Below, in pieces: positions 1 through 8,678 of a DNA stretch of 57,213 bases (positions are counted from its first letter, which is position 1; each line of letters opens with the position of its first letter). The stretch is taken from contig NZ_CP094530.1 in the NCBI RefSeq assembly GCF_022811665.1, positions 1-57,213 on the forward strand. Reading direction: 5' to 3'. The DNA is from Chryseobacterium oryzae. Its GTDB lineage: Bacteria; Bacteroidota; Bacteroidia; Flavobacteriales; Weeksellaceae. A program made the position numbers and the translations under genes. Under the pieces are notes generated by a model. That model saw nothing but the letters and a program-made list of their open reading frames with translations. It ran no database searches and was not told the origin of the DNA.

Positions 1-37
1 CCAGTCCGCTATAAAATCTTTCAGTTTAAAAAAAAAC

Positions 38-95
38 GTGTCCTAATTGCCAAATAAATAACTAAATAAGTTTATAACTAAATAAACAATTAAAT
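38..95 (+). promoter_or_regulatory. AT-rich leader with TAACTAAATAA motifs
   Basis: The stretch before ardC contains GTGTCC-AATTGCC followed by repeated AAATAACTAAATAA-type words. Nearly the same arrangement lies at 39880-39915 before another leading-region gene, and shorter versions precede the genes at 40305 and 40725. This suggests shared regulation, or a shared translational leader, of the genes that enter a recipient early. No classical Shine-Dalgarno site is visible, as is normal for Bacteroidota. Confidence 0.5.
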
Positions 96-98
96 ATT

Positions 99-1067
99 AT
101 GAATGCAACAGCCCCCAAAACAAACAGTTCAAAAAGTAAAAAAAATCAGATTTCTAAAAAAGGTGAAGATAAATTTATCTCTAGAATTATTGAGAATTTA
201 GATAAAGTAAAAGCCCAGGATTGGGAACTTTACACCAAATATAAATTTCAAGCACCAAAAAATCTATTTAGTCAGAATACCTATAAAGGATTCAATTTAT
301 TGACCTTATATATCGATACCCTTACAAATGGTTTTACCTCTAATTTATACGCAACATTCAATTCTATATCAAAAGCAGGTGGAAAACTTAAAAAAGGATC
401 TAAAGGAGTTGTTATTGAATTTTTCAGTTTTGTATATAAGCATCGGGAAACTTTAAAATCTTACACTATGGAGCAGATTAAAAATATGAGCTCCGCCGAA
501 CTGCAGCAAATAAATAAATATCCGGTGATTAAAAATTATGTTGTTTTTAATTCGAATCAGATTGAAAATTTAGAGGAATTAAATTTGAATATTGATCTCG
601 ATGAAGCCCACGATTTAGAATTTGTTGATCAAATAAATTGTGAAAATTTCGTTCAAAAATTAGTTGAAAATGCATCTTTGAAAATTAAATTTGAACAGAT
701 TTCACATGGTAGTTACTCTCCAATTTTTGATCATATAAAGATGCCTTTAAAAAAACATTTCGTTTCAGAAGTGAAATTTTATACAACTTTATTTCATGAA
801 ATTATTCATTGGACAGGACACGAAAAAAGATTAGACAGAAATCTTCATGAAGGATTTAATGACAAAATTAAGTATTCATTTGAAGAACTAATTGCCGAAA
901 TGGGTTCAATGCTTTTGGCACTTCAATTTGGAATTACTGATGAACTTTTGAATTCTATCAGATACCTTAAAGGGTGGTCCGATATGCACAAAGAAAATAG
1001 AATTGAAGAAATTAAAAATGCTTTCATTCAATCAAAAAAAGCAAAGAAATATTTAGAGCAATTTTAA
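99..1067 (+). CDS. ArdC-like antirestriction protein (ssDNA-binding domain plus zincin metallopeptidase domain)
   Basis: The 322-residue protein starts with a lysine/serine-rich tail. A region resembling the N-terminal ssDNA-binding domain of ArdC follows (about residues 25-150, including the segment around YKGFNLLTL). The C-terminal domain is a zincin-like peptidase with an HExxH motif at residues 233-237 (HEIIH, followed by WTGHEKRL) and a downstream acidic EELIAEMGS segment that could give the third zinc ligand. ArdC proteins are known from conjugative plasmids, where they protect incoming single-stranded DNA from restriction. The gene stands alone, is followed at once by a strong terminator, and lies just before the presumed oriT/mob region, as expected for a leading-region gene. 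The ATG at 99 follows an AT-rich leader. Family assignment is confident; the antirestriction role is inferred from family and position. Confidence 0.85.
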   Translation: MNATAPKTNSSKSKKNQISKKGEDKFISRIIENLDKVKAQDWELYTKYKFQAPKNLFSQNTYKGFNLLTLYIDTLTNGFTSNLYATFNSISKAGGKLKKGSKGVVIEFFSFVYKHRETLKSYTMEQIKNMSSAELQQINKYPVIKNYVVFNSNQIENLEELNLNIDLDEAHDLEFVDQINCENFVQKLVENASLKIKFEQISHGSYSPIFDHIKMPLKKHFVSEVKFYTTLFHEIIHWTGHEKRLDRNLHEGFNDKIKYSFEELIAEMGSMLLALQFGITDELLNSIRYLKGWSDMHKENRIEEIKNAFIQSKKAKKYLEQF

Positions 1068-1073
1068 GAAATC

Positions 1074-1102
1074 AACCTCTCATTTTATGAGAGGTTTTTT
1101 TT
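1074..1102 (+). terminator. Rho-independent terminator after ardC
   Basis: A perfect 10-bp stem (AACCTCTCAT at 1074-1083 pairing with ATGAGAGGTT at 1087-1096) with a 3-base loop is followed by a run of T. It starts 6 bases after the ardC stop codon. Confidence 0.9.
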
Positions 1103-1318
1103 GTTTTATGAATAGGAACTTTAAAAAAAATTCGGAAAAATTGGATGCCAATTTTTCATTTTTAAGCACTCTTTTTTTAAATCGTAGTCTGAATTTTAAA
1201 GACTTAAAATCAAAATCCAATGTTTTGGGTTTTTACTTTTATGCAATAATACCGGAAAATTTTTGTTCAATATAAGTAGCCAATTTCTGGCTTATCTCAC
1301 CCACCCGCATTTTATGAA

Positions 1319-1335
1319 ATGTTTTTTCCGACTAT
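1319..1335 (+). repeat. 17-base motif ATGTTTTTTCCGACTAT, copy 1
   Basis: The exact sequence occurs again at 48055-48071 in the same orientation and at 44922-44938 inverted. See the matching finding for interpretation. Confidence 0.7.
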
Positions 1336-1401
1336 GGAAGTAGGGTTTTTTTCTTAAAACTGATTGGTAGAAATAAGAGGTGATGAAAGGAAAGCAAGAG
1401 G

Positions 1402-1427
1402 GAACGTGTCCAAAATTGACAACGTTC
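1402..1427. other. Imperfect inverted repeat, possible nic/relaxase-binding hairpin
   Basis: GAACGTGTC (1402-1410) and GACAACGTTC (1418-1427) pair with a single bulged base around a 7-base spacer. Hairpins of this kind lie next to the nic site in many oriT regions. The placement about 115 bases before the mobilisation genes fits, but no nic sequence can be assigned from sequence alone. Confidence 0.4.
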
Positions 1428-1539
1428 AGAAACACAGAGTGTTATATTATTTTTATTTTGTAAATGTATACATAATTGTATAACAAAATATTATAAAGAT
1501 TTATTAATCACCACTTTATAGTGTTAAAATGTATAACAA

Positions 1540-2103
1540 ATGGGTAAACAAAATACTATGATGCGCGTTTCACAGAAAAATGCTGAGAACTTAAAAATCC
1601 TTAAAAACAATTTAAACTTATCCAGTTATGATGAAGTAATTGCCTTTCTAATTGAGAGTAATTTTAAAGGAAATTCTGAACTAAATTATTTTACGGAAAT
1701 TAAAAAATCTCTGGAGGCTGGATTATCTTCCAATGAAAAAAGAATTGAGGCAGTTCATAAAAGATTGGGTCATTTAGATAAATTTTATTTCACTAAAATT
1801 TTAGATACCCATCAACTTTTGAAAGAATTTTTGTCGATGAATTTAAGAGAAAAAACGTTGGGTTCTGAGGCAGTCATTGAGGATAAAATTTCCATTGAAA
1901 GTTTGTCCGTTGATCAAAATTCAAAATTAGAGAAAGAAGTAAAAGAGGTATGGGAAAGTCATCGTGAAATTGAAGAGATTAATCAAGATTTAATTTCACA
2001 AATTAATAATTTAAAGAGCAAATTTAAATTTGAAAGTGGTGCGTTTTCCAAAAATTATAAAGCCGTTTTGAGTATTCAGGAATTTGAAGAAATTTTTAAA
2101 TAA
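1540..2103 (+). CDS. BfmA/BtgA-like mobilisation accessory protein
   Basis: The 187-residue protein has an N-terminal region (MMRVSQKNAENLKILKNNL, then a YDEVIAFLIES segment) resembling the ribbon-helix-helix-like DNA-binding start of Bacteroidetes BfmA/BtgA accessory proteins. A charged region predicted to be largely helical and coiled coil follows (about residues 55-170). Such proteins bind oriT and help the relaxase assemble the relaxosome. The stop codon overlaps the start of the relaxase gene (TAATG), so the two are translationally coupled. It is the first gene of the transfer operon. The two TGTATAACAAA repeats just upstream could be its own operators, which is inference. Confidence 0.7.
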   Translation: MGKQNTMMRVSQKNAENLKILKNNLNLSSYDEVIAFLIESNFKGNSELNYFTEIKKSLEAGLSSNEKRIEAVHKRLGHLDKFYFTKILDTHQLLKEFLSMNLREKTLGSEAVIEDKISIESLSVDQNSKLEKEVKEVWESHREIEEINQDLISQINNLKSKFKFESGAFSKNYKAVLSIQEFEEIFK

Positions 2104-3503
2104 TGCATATTTCTTTTACAAAACATGACCCAGATATTTCACAAAGTTGCAAACCCGTGACCGAATATTTGGAAAAGGAAAATTCTTTGCGAGAGAAAGA
2201 ATTTGAAAATTTCATGGATGAATTTGAAGCCTTGGAACTTTCCGATTTTGATAAACAGATTGAGAAGCAAAACTTATTTTTCACAACTGATGGTATTGAT
2301 GGAGAAAAATATTTAGATCAAAATACTGCCACAGATTTAATTGATGATAATATTTCCTCAAGAGCGAAAGAAAGCGAAAGCAAATTTTTTATTTTAAATA
2401 TTTCTCCAAGTAAAGATGAACTTGAACATTTAAATCAGATTATTGATCTGGAGTTAAAGTCTAATGGATTCAACCAAAAGGAAATTGGCATTTTGAATCA
2501 AACTGTAAAAGGAGGGCAACAATTAGAATTGATAAAAAATGATTTAATGCATCAGTGTTTACGTGAGTATGCAAAAGAGGTAATGAAAGAATATGCAGAT
2601 AATTTCAATCGTAATGTTTATTCTAATCCTGATCAACTCCCCAATCGTAGGGAAGAAGTTCAAATTAACACCGAAACAAAAAATGAACTCGAACGATTGG
2701 GAATAGATCGGAAAGATCCCGAATACGCTGAAAAATTTCAGATGATTCGTGAACAGAAAGCAGCGGAATTAGGCAAGGATTTATCTGTGAGAAAAATGAA
2801 GGACAAGGATTTGGTATGGGTCGCTAAAGTTGAAGAGCAGAGAACTTATAAAGGCAATGATAAATGGGTGATTAATAATCGAAAAATTAATAGGGAAATA
2901 AAATTGTTAGAATCTGAAAAAGGCAATAACAGTGTTAAAATAGAAGAACTAAAATCTCAACTTCATAAGGATAGAATCACAGGTGAAATTGTGAGAGAAG
3001 GATTGAAGAAAGGCGGACAACAGTATCATATTCACGTCATCGTTTCTAGATATGATAACTGTCCTAATGCAAGGTATAAAGGGTCTATCTCGCCTTTAGC
3101 AAATCACCGAAATTCAAAAATAGCGGGAAAAAGTGCACAAGTTGGATTCAATAGGGATCAATTTTTTAAAAAAGTAGAGCATAGTTTTGATCAAAAGTTC
3201 AGATACGATCGAACCCGAAGTTATCAGAGATTTAATGAGCAGAAAAAGATTCGTACAGGAAAAAAAGCACATATTGAAAATTTAGGAAAAGCGTTTAGTT
3301 CAGCGATTATGAAACCGATAAAAAATGAATTATATAAAAATTCAGGTCTGTATGAACTACAAAAATTAAATCTTAATAGTACCATCAGCAAAGAACTTGG
3401 TTTCCGAGTGCCTTTAAGTATTAGTAAAACTCCATTAGAAATTGCAGTTAAAACTATAAAGTCAGTAATAACTAAAATTAGTGATGTTTCAAAAGGATAT
3501 TAA
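2103..3503 (+). CDS. Relaxase / MobB-type mobilisation protein (DUF5712-like)
   Basis: The 466-residue protein belongs to the family found beside BfmA-type genes in Bacteroidota plasmids and elements. The middle shows a histidine pair in the hydrophobic context QYHIHVIVSRYDN (about residues 307-319), as expected for the metal-binding HxH motif of a HUH-type relaxase. The preceding stretch is highly charged and helical. A relaxase nicks oriT and stays attached to the transferred strand. The ATG overlaps the stop of the accessory gene, and the 3' end overlaps the longest form of the coupling-protein gene. The catalytic tyrosine cannot be fixed by eye; several tyrosines lie near the N-terminus and near residues 360-370. 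Confidence 0.7.
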   Translation: MHISFTKHDPDISQSCKPVTEYLEKENSLREKEFENFMDEFEALELSDFDKQIEKQNLFFTTDGIDGEKYLDQNTATDLIDDNISSRAKESESKFFILNISPSKDELEHLNQIIDLELKSNGFNQKEIGILNQTVKGGQQLELIKNDLMHQCLREYAKEVMKEYADNFNRNVYSNPDQLPNRREEVQINTETKNELERLGIDRKDPEYAEKFQMIREQKAAELGKDLSVRKMKDKDLVWVAKVEEQRTYKGNDKWVINNRKINREIKLLESEKGNNSVKIEELKSQLHKDRITGEIVREGLKKGGQQYHIHVIVSRYDNCPNARYKGSISPLANHRNSKIAGKSAQVGFNRDQFFKKVEHSFDQKFRYDRTRSYQRFNEQKKIRTGKKAHIENLGKAFSSAIMKPIKNELYKNSGLYELQKLNLNSTISKELGFRVPLSISKTPLEIAVKTIKSVITKISDVSKGY

Positions 3504-5148
3504 TATGAAAATTCTAGATCTTACTTTAAGAAATTGGTTAATTATTATTGCAGGAATTGCGGTAGTAAGTTTCCTTTTTACAATTGTATTCAAATCAAGA
3601 AACAAAAACTTTAAATACATTCTTTTCCTATTGTTGGCGGGATTAGTAGCTTTTGCGAGTATTAAATTAGGGAGTTTTATCTTCATTCTGCTTTACCTTA
3701 TCGTTCCCAGTCTTATCATTAGTGGTCTTATATATTTATGGACTTTCGAAAAAAAAGCAGATCCACTTTGGGATGTTGAATTCAATACTTCCCAGGGCAA
3801 AAGAATTATTCGGGGCATTCAGCGTGGAATTGCTGTTTTTGGTGCAGCAGGTTCTGGTAAAACGATTTCTATTATTTATAATTTGATGATTCATTTTGGC
3901 AAAGCCGACTTTGCGGGGATTATTTACGATTTCAAAAATGGAGAGCTTACAGAATTAGCAAAGCCGATTTTCAAAGAAAGATTAAAAGTAATAGCGTTGC
4001 ATAATCCTAACTCAAGCAGTCGTGTAAATCCTATTTCACCTGATTATATCAAAGGGGAAAAAGATGTCAATCAAATTGTAAAAGTCATTATTGACAATTT
4101 AATTAAAAATGGAGTTGGAAAAGGAGATGATTTTTTTAAAGATAGTGCCTCTTCTTTATTAGCAGGAGTTATCTTGAAATTTACTTTCGATCATAAGGAA
4201 TTATGTACCCTACCCCACGTTATTGCTTTTATACTTGGTGTTGATTTTAGCGTTCAAAATCCGCAATCCGGTTTAGGTGATGATGCAATGGATAAGTTTG
4301 CAAAACTTAAAGAGTTTCTTACGTCCAATGAGCGTGTTGCCATTCAAGGAAGTACTTTTATTTTGGGACTTGCTTCTGCAAAACAAACTGCCTCTGTAAT
4401 TTCGACGCTTGCAAATGCTCTTAGAAAAATTGCATTCCCCGAAGCATTCTGGATTTTAAGTGGTAGTGATTTCGATCTTAATATTAATATGGTTCAAAAT
4501 AATTTGGTCGTCTCAGTCATTAATGAACCTAGATCTGCTGAATTTTTAAGTCCGATAAATGCTACAATTATTCACACTATTTCTAAACAAATGATGGTGC
4601 GAGATCGGAAGCCTAGCTTTATTTTGTTGGATGAAGCACCAACAATTAAACTTCTTAATATGGCACAAATTCCGGCTACCATGAGAAGTTTTGGGGTTGC
4701 GGTGGTTTATTGTGCACAGGATTTTGTTCAGGGAGTGGTTCAGTATGGTAGAGATGGTTTTAAAGAAATTATTGCCAATCTTTCAACTCAGTTTTTTGGG
4801 AAATCAAATGATTCAGAAACATCGAAATTTTATGAAAGCTATTTTGAAATGGTCAATATCAAAACAAAGTCGGTGTCTAAAAAAGGTGGTGATGGTAATT
4901 TGTTAGCTTGGGGAGAAACTTCCACCACGACCGGAGAAAGAGAAGTTCACAAACATAGAGCCAATGAATTTAATAGACTTTGCGTTGGTGAATTCGCTTT
5001 TCTGTCTGACGGGAGGAACGAAATTGTTAATATTATCCATCCTCCAATTGTGACTGAGAAATTTGAAAATCAAAAAGTAATCACACAAAAAATGTTAGAC
5101 GCTCATTTCGAAAAAATACTTCGAGAAGCAAGAAATATTTTAGATTAA
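3481..5148 (+). CDS. Type IV coupling protein (VirD4/TraG-family ATPase)
   Basis: This 555-residue membrane ATPase passes the relaxosome to the secretion channel. Hydrophobic segments at about residues 19-37, 46-62 and 64-87 anchor it in the inner membrane. A Walker A motif, GAAGSGKT, lies at residues 121-128, and a Walker B segment, FILLDEAPT, at about 380-388. The RKIAFPEAFW, ATMRSFGVAVVYCAQD and FFGKSNDSET segments are typical of VirD4-like proteins. The longest frame starts at 3481, inside the relaxase gene. A second ATG at 3505, after an AAAGGATATT stretch, would begin just after the relaxase stop and is equally plausible. Length and gene order fit the family. Confidence 0.9.
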   Translation: MMFQKDINMKILDLTLRNWLIIIAGIAVVSFLFTIVFKSRNKNFKYILFLLLAGLVAFASIKLGSFIFILLYLIVPSLIISGLIYLWTFEKKADPLWDVEFNTSQGKRIIRGIQRGIAVFGAAGSGKTISIIYNLMIHFGKADFAGIIYDFKNGELTELAKPIFKERLKVIALHNPNSSSRVNPISPDYIKGEKDVNQIVKVIIDNLIKNGVGKGDDFFKDSASSLLAGVILKFTFDHKELCTLPHVIAFILGVDFSVQNPQSGLGDDAMDKFAKLKEFLTSNERVAIQGSTFILGLASAKQTASVISTLANALRKIAFPEAFWILSGSDFDLNINMVQNNLVVSVINEPRSAEFLSPINATIIHTISKQMMVRDRKPSFILLDEAPTIKLLNMAQIPATMRSFGVAVVYCAQDFVQGVVQYGRDGFKEIIANLSTQFFGKSNDSETSKFYESYFEMVNIKTKSVSKKGGDGNLLAWGETSTTTGEREVHKHRANEFNRLCVGEFAFLSDGRNEIVNIIHPPIVTEKFENQKVITQKMLDAHFEKILREARNILD

Positions 5149-5229
5149 CATAATAATATGAAAATCACAGCGTTGTAAATAGTGTATATTAGGAAGAAAT
5201 TTTTTTGAAATTCCCAAAAGTTAAAACTT

Positions 5230-5520
5230 ATGAAGAATCTAAAACTAAAATTCTCCAGTTTCGCACTTTCAATTTTCTCGTTGACTTCTGCGCAAAGCAT
5301 CAATTTGAGAGGTCCGGCACAACAGCTGGCAAATGAAATTAAGGGTATCTTCCCATATGTTGCTGTGAGTATATTTATCGTCGTTATTTTTGTCAACCTT
5401 GGTCACTTTGTTAAGGACAATGGGGATTGGAAAAAAGGAGTAACTAACATTGTTATTTTCGCCGCCATTCTGGGTGCAGTTGTCGGCTTAGTTAACTACG
5501 TAGGGAATATAAGTCTGTAA
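5230..5520 (+). CDS. traE: TraE-like small membrane protein (DUF4134-type, VirB2-like)
   Basis: The 96-residue protein has an N-terminal signal-like segment (residues 1-23, ending TSAQS) and two hydrophobic segments at about 42-58 and 74-92. This is the layout of TraE of Bacteroidetes conjugative elements, thought to be the pilin or pilin-like VirB2 counterpart. It stands first in the TraE-TraF-TraG order, 15 bases before the next gene and 81 bases after the coupling-protein gene. Identification rests on size, topology and order; sequence identity to VirB2 is not visible by eye. Confidence 0.7.
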   Translation: MKNLKLKFSSFALSIFSLTSAQSINLRGPAQQLANEIKGIFPYVAVSIFIVVIFVNLGHFVKDNGDWKKGVTNIVIFAAILGAVVGLVNYVGNISL

Positions 5521-5534
5521 CGAATTTATTTAAA

Positions 5535-5798
5535 TTGAGGAAAGTAAAGAATCTAAAAGGATATCGTCAACAACCTACAATTTACGGACTAAACACTACG
5601 GGCTTTCTAGTGACCACTATTATTTCAATACTCGCTTTATTAACCTTTTTAGGAGGTTTTACTATTAAAAAAATTATAGTGGTGACTCTCATTATTGTGG
5701 TCACGTATTTTACTGTGCTTCTGCTGACGAATAATTCAACCATCAAAGAATGGCTCTTTGACGAGAAACTACCTGAAAAATTTTCAGATGACGAATAA
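5535..5798 (+). CDS. traF: TraF-like membrane protein (DUF4133-type, VirB3-like)
   Basis: The 87-residue protein has a short polar N-terminus followed by two adjacent hydrophobic segments (about residues 22-42 and 48-65), the VirB3/TraF topology. The only start near the family-like N-terminus is TTG at 5535 (reading MRKVKNLKGYRQQP), 15 bases after the previous stop. The 3' end overlaps the start of the VirB4 gene by 11 bases. VirB3-like proteins work with the VirB4 ATPase at the inner membrane. Confidence 0.7.
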   Translation: MRKVKNLKGYRQQPTIYGLNTTGFLVTTIISILALLTFLGGFTIKKIIVVTLIIVVTYFTVLLLTNNSTIKEWLFDEKLPEKFSDDE

Positions 5799-8193
5799 TT
5801 TATTTTTACATATCGATACCAATAAAGTTGTGGGAACAAATGGCACATTTGCAATGGGCTACGAGTTCGGCTTGATTGAAAAATACTCGATGGGTCAAGA
5901 GGATTATGAATCTGTGAATGATTTATGGAACAGAGCTTTAAAGGATATGCCATCTGGTTCCATATTTCTTAAACAGGATATTTTTCAAGAGTCTGAATTT
6001 GACACGGATAATTTTCTGCAGGACAATTATTTACAGAAGGAAACAAAGGCCTATTTTCATAAAAGACCTTTCCTGTCACACAAGTGCTTTGCTTTCTTTA
6101 TTCTCCCTGCCGGAGATACTTTTACCAGTAAAATAACGAATCCCTTTAAAAGATTGAATCGAAAAAATTTTGAAAAGTTTGATGATAAAATAAATGCCTT
6201 TATCAATACTGTAGAGCAGATCATTAATTTTCTCCGCAATGGAAAAATTAATAGTGGAAGAGCTTTTCAAATTCGCGAACTGGAATCGGAAGAAATGAGA
6301 AATTATTATGACTACTATTTCAATAATTTCCAAAATGACTTCGTTACTGACAGGGTTTTGAAAAATGGCTATATGCAAATTGGAGATCGGTTATTAGGAG
6401 CCATCTGTACGAGAGATGAAGAACATATGCCGGAGAGTTTTTCATCTTTACAAATTGATAAAGATTTTACCACTGCAAAATATAAGTTTTATCAAAACAT
6501 TGGTGATTTATTTGGTTTCTCGTTGGATTTCGACCACGCTTATAATCAGGTTATTTACTTTGAAGACAATCAGAATGAGTTAAGCAGTCTGAGGAAAAGG
6601 CAAGATCTGTTAAAAAAATCGTCCACTTTCGATCCTAATAATAAAGTAAACGCCGGAAAACTGGAAACATTGATAGAGAGTATCGCAGCGGATATCGATA
6701 ATGAAAGAATTATCAGGGGACATTTTAACATTCTGTTTTATGGTGACAATGAAAGCGAGATTAAGAACAGAAGAAATCAAATTACAGAGCGGTTTAAGTC
6801 AGTAGATATAAAGACCAGACAACCGATCGGAAATTTTCTTAATTCCGTTTTTTGCAATTCCTTCTATTTGTTTTCCGCTAATTTTTCCGAAAAACAAATG
6901 TTTTATGGGAATTTAAGTTTAGCCACCTTATTTTTTAATAATTGTACTAATTATAAGAATGATAAAAAAGGGGTGCTGCTTAATTCCCGTATAGCAAACA
7001 TACCAGTTATTGTAGATACCTGGGATGAAGAAAAGAAATATGTAAGAGCCAGAAATTTTATGATTTTCGCACCGACTGGTTATGGAAAATCATTTTTAGC
7101 CAATCATTTATTTCGCCAATACTATGAAGAAGGTGCAAGAGTAGTTTTAGTTGATTTAGGTGGATCTTACCGAAAACTATCTGCTCTTTATCCCGAAGAC
7201 ACTGTATTTATTCATTATAAGGAAGGCGAACCAATTGGTTTAAATCCCTTCGATTTACAAGGTGACGAATTAACAGCTTCAAAAATTGAGGATTTAACAG
7301 AATTTATTATTACGCACTACAAAAGAGATTCTAAAGCGACGGAAAACGAAAAAACAGCACTTAGGAAAATTATTGAAGCCTATTATATTCAAGATGGTGA
7401 ACAAAGCCTTTTAAAATTTATTCAAGCCATACGAGAAAATAAATACACTCTACTTACAGAGTTAAATATCAGACGTGAATTTTTCAATATTGAAGAGTTT
7501 TTATTTGCCATGAGCGAATTTGAGAAAGGTGGAATTTATGATTTTCTATATGCTGATGAAAGCAATGATAATTTAACCAAGGTAAAAGACAAAAAAATTA
7601 TTGTTTTTGAACTGGATGAAGTTAAAGACAATCCTCTGCTACTTTCTATTATGTTGCAGTTAATATCATCTGTAATTAATGAAACAGTATGGAAAGATAA
7701 ATCTACCAGAGGGTATATTTTCTTTGATGAAGTTGCCAAGCAGTTTAAGTTCAAAGGCGTTTTGGAAAAAATAGAATATTTCTTTCAAGCAGTTCGAAAG
7801 CAAAATGGTGCAATTGGAATCGTACTGCAGGCAATAAGTCAACTACCGGACAGCGGAGAGTTTGGTCAAATTGCGAAGACAATTATTGAAAATACGCAAG
7901 TTCTTTATGTTTTAAACGCAAAGGATTATTCGGGTTTACAGAACAGGTTCGGAATGAGTGATCATGCTTACCATCAAATGAGTTCTCTAACATCAGATTT
8001 TGAGGGGCAACATAAATATTCGGAAGTCTTCATTATGAGAGGTAATCAACATCAGGTTTACCGTTTAGAAGTTCCGCAGAAAGTTTTTTGGGCTTATCAA
8101 ACTGAAGGTGCTAAAAATGAGGAATTGATGAAAATCTACCACGAAACTGGAAATATGGAAAGCGCAATTGACCAATACGTTAAAACAGACTAA
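5788..8193 (+). CDS. traG: TraG / VirB4-family conjugation ATPase
   Basis: Starting at the ATG at 5788 gives 801 residues; a longer form would need a TTG at 5758. The protein has an N-terminal VirB4-type domain and a C-terminal motor domain with Walker A PTGYGKS (about residues 428-434) and a Walker B segment GYIFFDEVAKQ (about 641-651). The AVRKQNGAIGIVLQAISQLPDS stretch, typical of the family and broken here only by punctuation of its motifs, follows. The enzyme powers channel assembly and substrate transfer at the inner membrane. It overlaps traF by 11 bases and is followed 2 bases later by the next gene, so it is clearly in one operon. Confidence 0.92.
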   Translation: MTNNLFLHIDTNKVVGTNGTFAMGYEFGLIEKYSMGQEDYESVNDLWNRALKDMPSGSIFLKQDIFQESEFDTDNFLQDNYLQKETKAYFHKRPFLSHKCFAFFILPAGDTFTSKITNPFKRLNRKNFEKFDDKINAFINTVEQIINFLRNGKINSGRAFQIRELESEEMRNYYDYYFNNFQNDFVTDRVLKNGYMQIGDRLLGAICTRDEEHMPESFSSLQIDKDFTTAKYKFYQNIGDLFGFSLDFDHAYNQVIYFEDNQNELSSLRKRQDLLKKSSTFDPNNKVNAGKLETLIESIAADIDNERIIRGHFNILFYGDNESEIKNRRNQITERFKSVDIKTRQPIGNFLNSVFCNSFYLFSANFSEKQMFYGNLSLATLFFNNCTNYKNDKKGVLLNSRIANIPVIVDTWDEEKKYVRARNFMIFAPTGYGKSFLANHLFRQYYEEGARVVLVDLGGSYRKLSALYPEDTVFIHYKEGEPIGLNPFDLQGDELTASKIEDLTEFIITHYKRDSKATENEKTALRKIIEAYYIQDGEQSLLKFIQAIRENKYTLLTELNIRREFFNIEEFLFAMSEFEKGGIYDFLYADESNDNLTKVKDKKIIVFELDEVKDNPLLLSIMLQLISSVINETVWKDKSTRGYIFFDEVAKQFKFKGVLEKIEYFFQAVRKQNGAIGIVLQAISQLPDSGEFGQIAKTIIENTQVLYVLNAKDYSGLQNRFGMSDHAYHQMSSLTSDFEGQHKYSEVFIMRGNQHQVYRLEVPQKVFWAYQTEGAKNEELMKIYHETGNMESAIDQYVKTD

Positions 8194-8195
8194 AA

Positions 8196-8678
8196 ATGAA
8201 AAAATTAATCTTAACACTATGCCTTTTGGTAGGATCATATTCATTTGCACAAATGGCTGTAGTAGATGCAGGAGCCAATCGACAAATTGCTAAACAGATT
8301 ACGCAATCTGCAGCCCAAATAAAACAGTTGGAAAAATCCTACTCTCTTTTGAAAGATGCACAGGAAAAATATCAGAAAGTCAATGGTTATATCCAGCAAA
8401 TGGGACAGTTGCAGAATATTATTAATATGCAGAAACAAGCCATTAGTAATTCTAATAAAATTTTAGAGAAAGCGCGCAAAGGAAAATTTGATGTTAGCAG
8501 TATTAAGAATCAGTTGGCTCAAATTTCAGGCAGTATTAAAACAGTTCAGGCATTACTCAATAACGGGATGTTTAATATGAGCGATAGTGAACGCATTACT
8601 TTATTGGAAAACGAATACAATAAGGTAAAGAGTGCCAATGCTAAAATTAGTGTTAAGCTTATTAAATTATCTTATTGA
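8196..8678 (+). CDS. VirB5/TraI-like periplasmic conjugation protein
   Basis: The 160-residue protein has a clear signal peptide (residues 1-18, ending SYSFAQ). The rest is a helical, glutamine-rich body predicted to form coiled coils (about 25-100). Position between VirB4 and VirB6-like genes and the helical exported character match VirB5-like proteins, which in other systems sit at the pilus tip. In the Bacteroides element naming this place is taken by the DUF4141/TraI-type gene, but that protein is longer, so I give no symbol. The stop TGA shares one base with the next ATG. Confidence 0.6.
   Translation: MKKLILTLCLLVGSYSFAQMAVVDAGANRQIAKQITQSAAQIKQLEKSYSLLKDAQEKYQKVNGYIQQMGQLQNIINMQKQAISNSNKILEKARKGKFDVSSIKNQLAQISGSIKTVQALLNNGMFNMSDSERITLLENEYNKVKSANAKISVKLIKLSY

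Larger units (their letters stand above)
1103..1539. other. Non-coding stretch before mob genes; candidate oriT region
   Basis: I see no credible gene here; the short frame at 1087-1275 begins inside the terminator. The stretch holds a 17-base motif shared with two other places (1319-1335), an imperfect inverted repeat at 1402-1427, and two copies of TGTATAACAAA at 1477-1487 and 1530-1540. The second copy overlaps the likely ribosome-loading region of the next gene. Being directly upstream of the relaxase accessory gene and relaxase, this is the most likely place for the origin of transfer. Confidence 0.5.

Noticed and set aside
1087..1275. 62-codon frame after ardC
   Set aside because: It starts inside the perfect terminator hairpin and has low-complexity composition.
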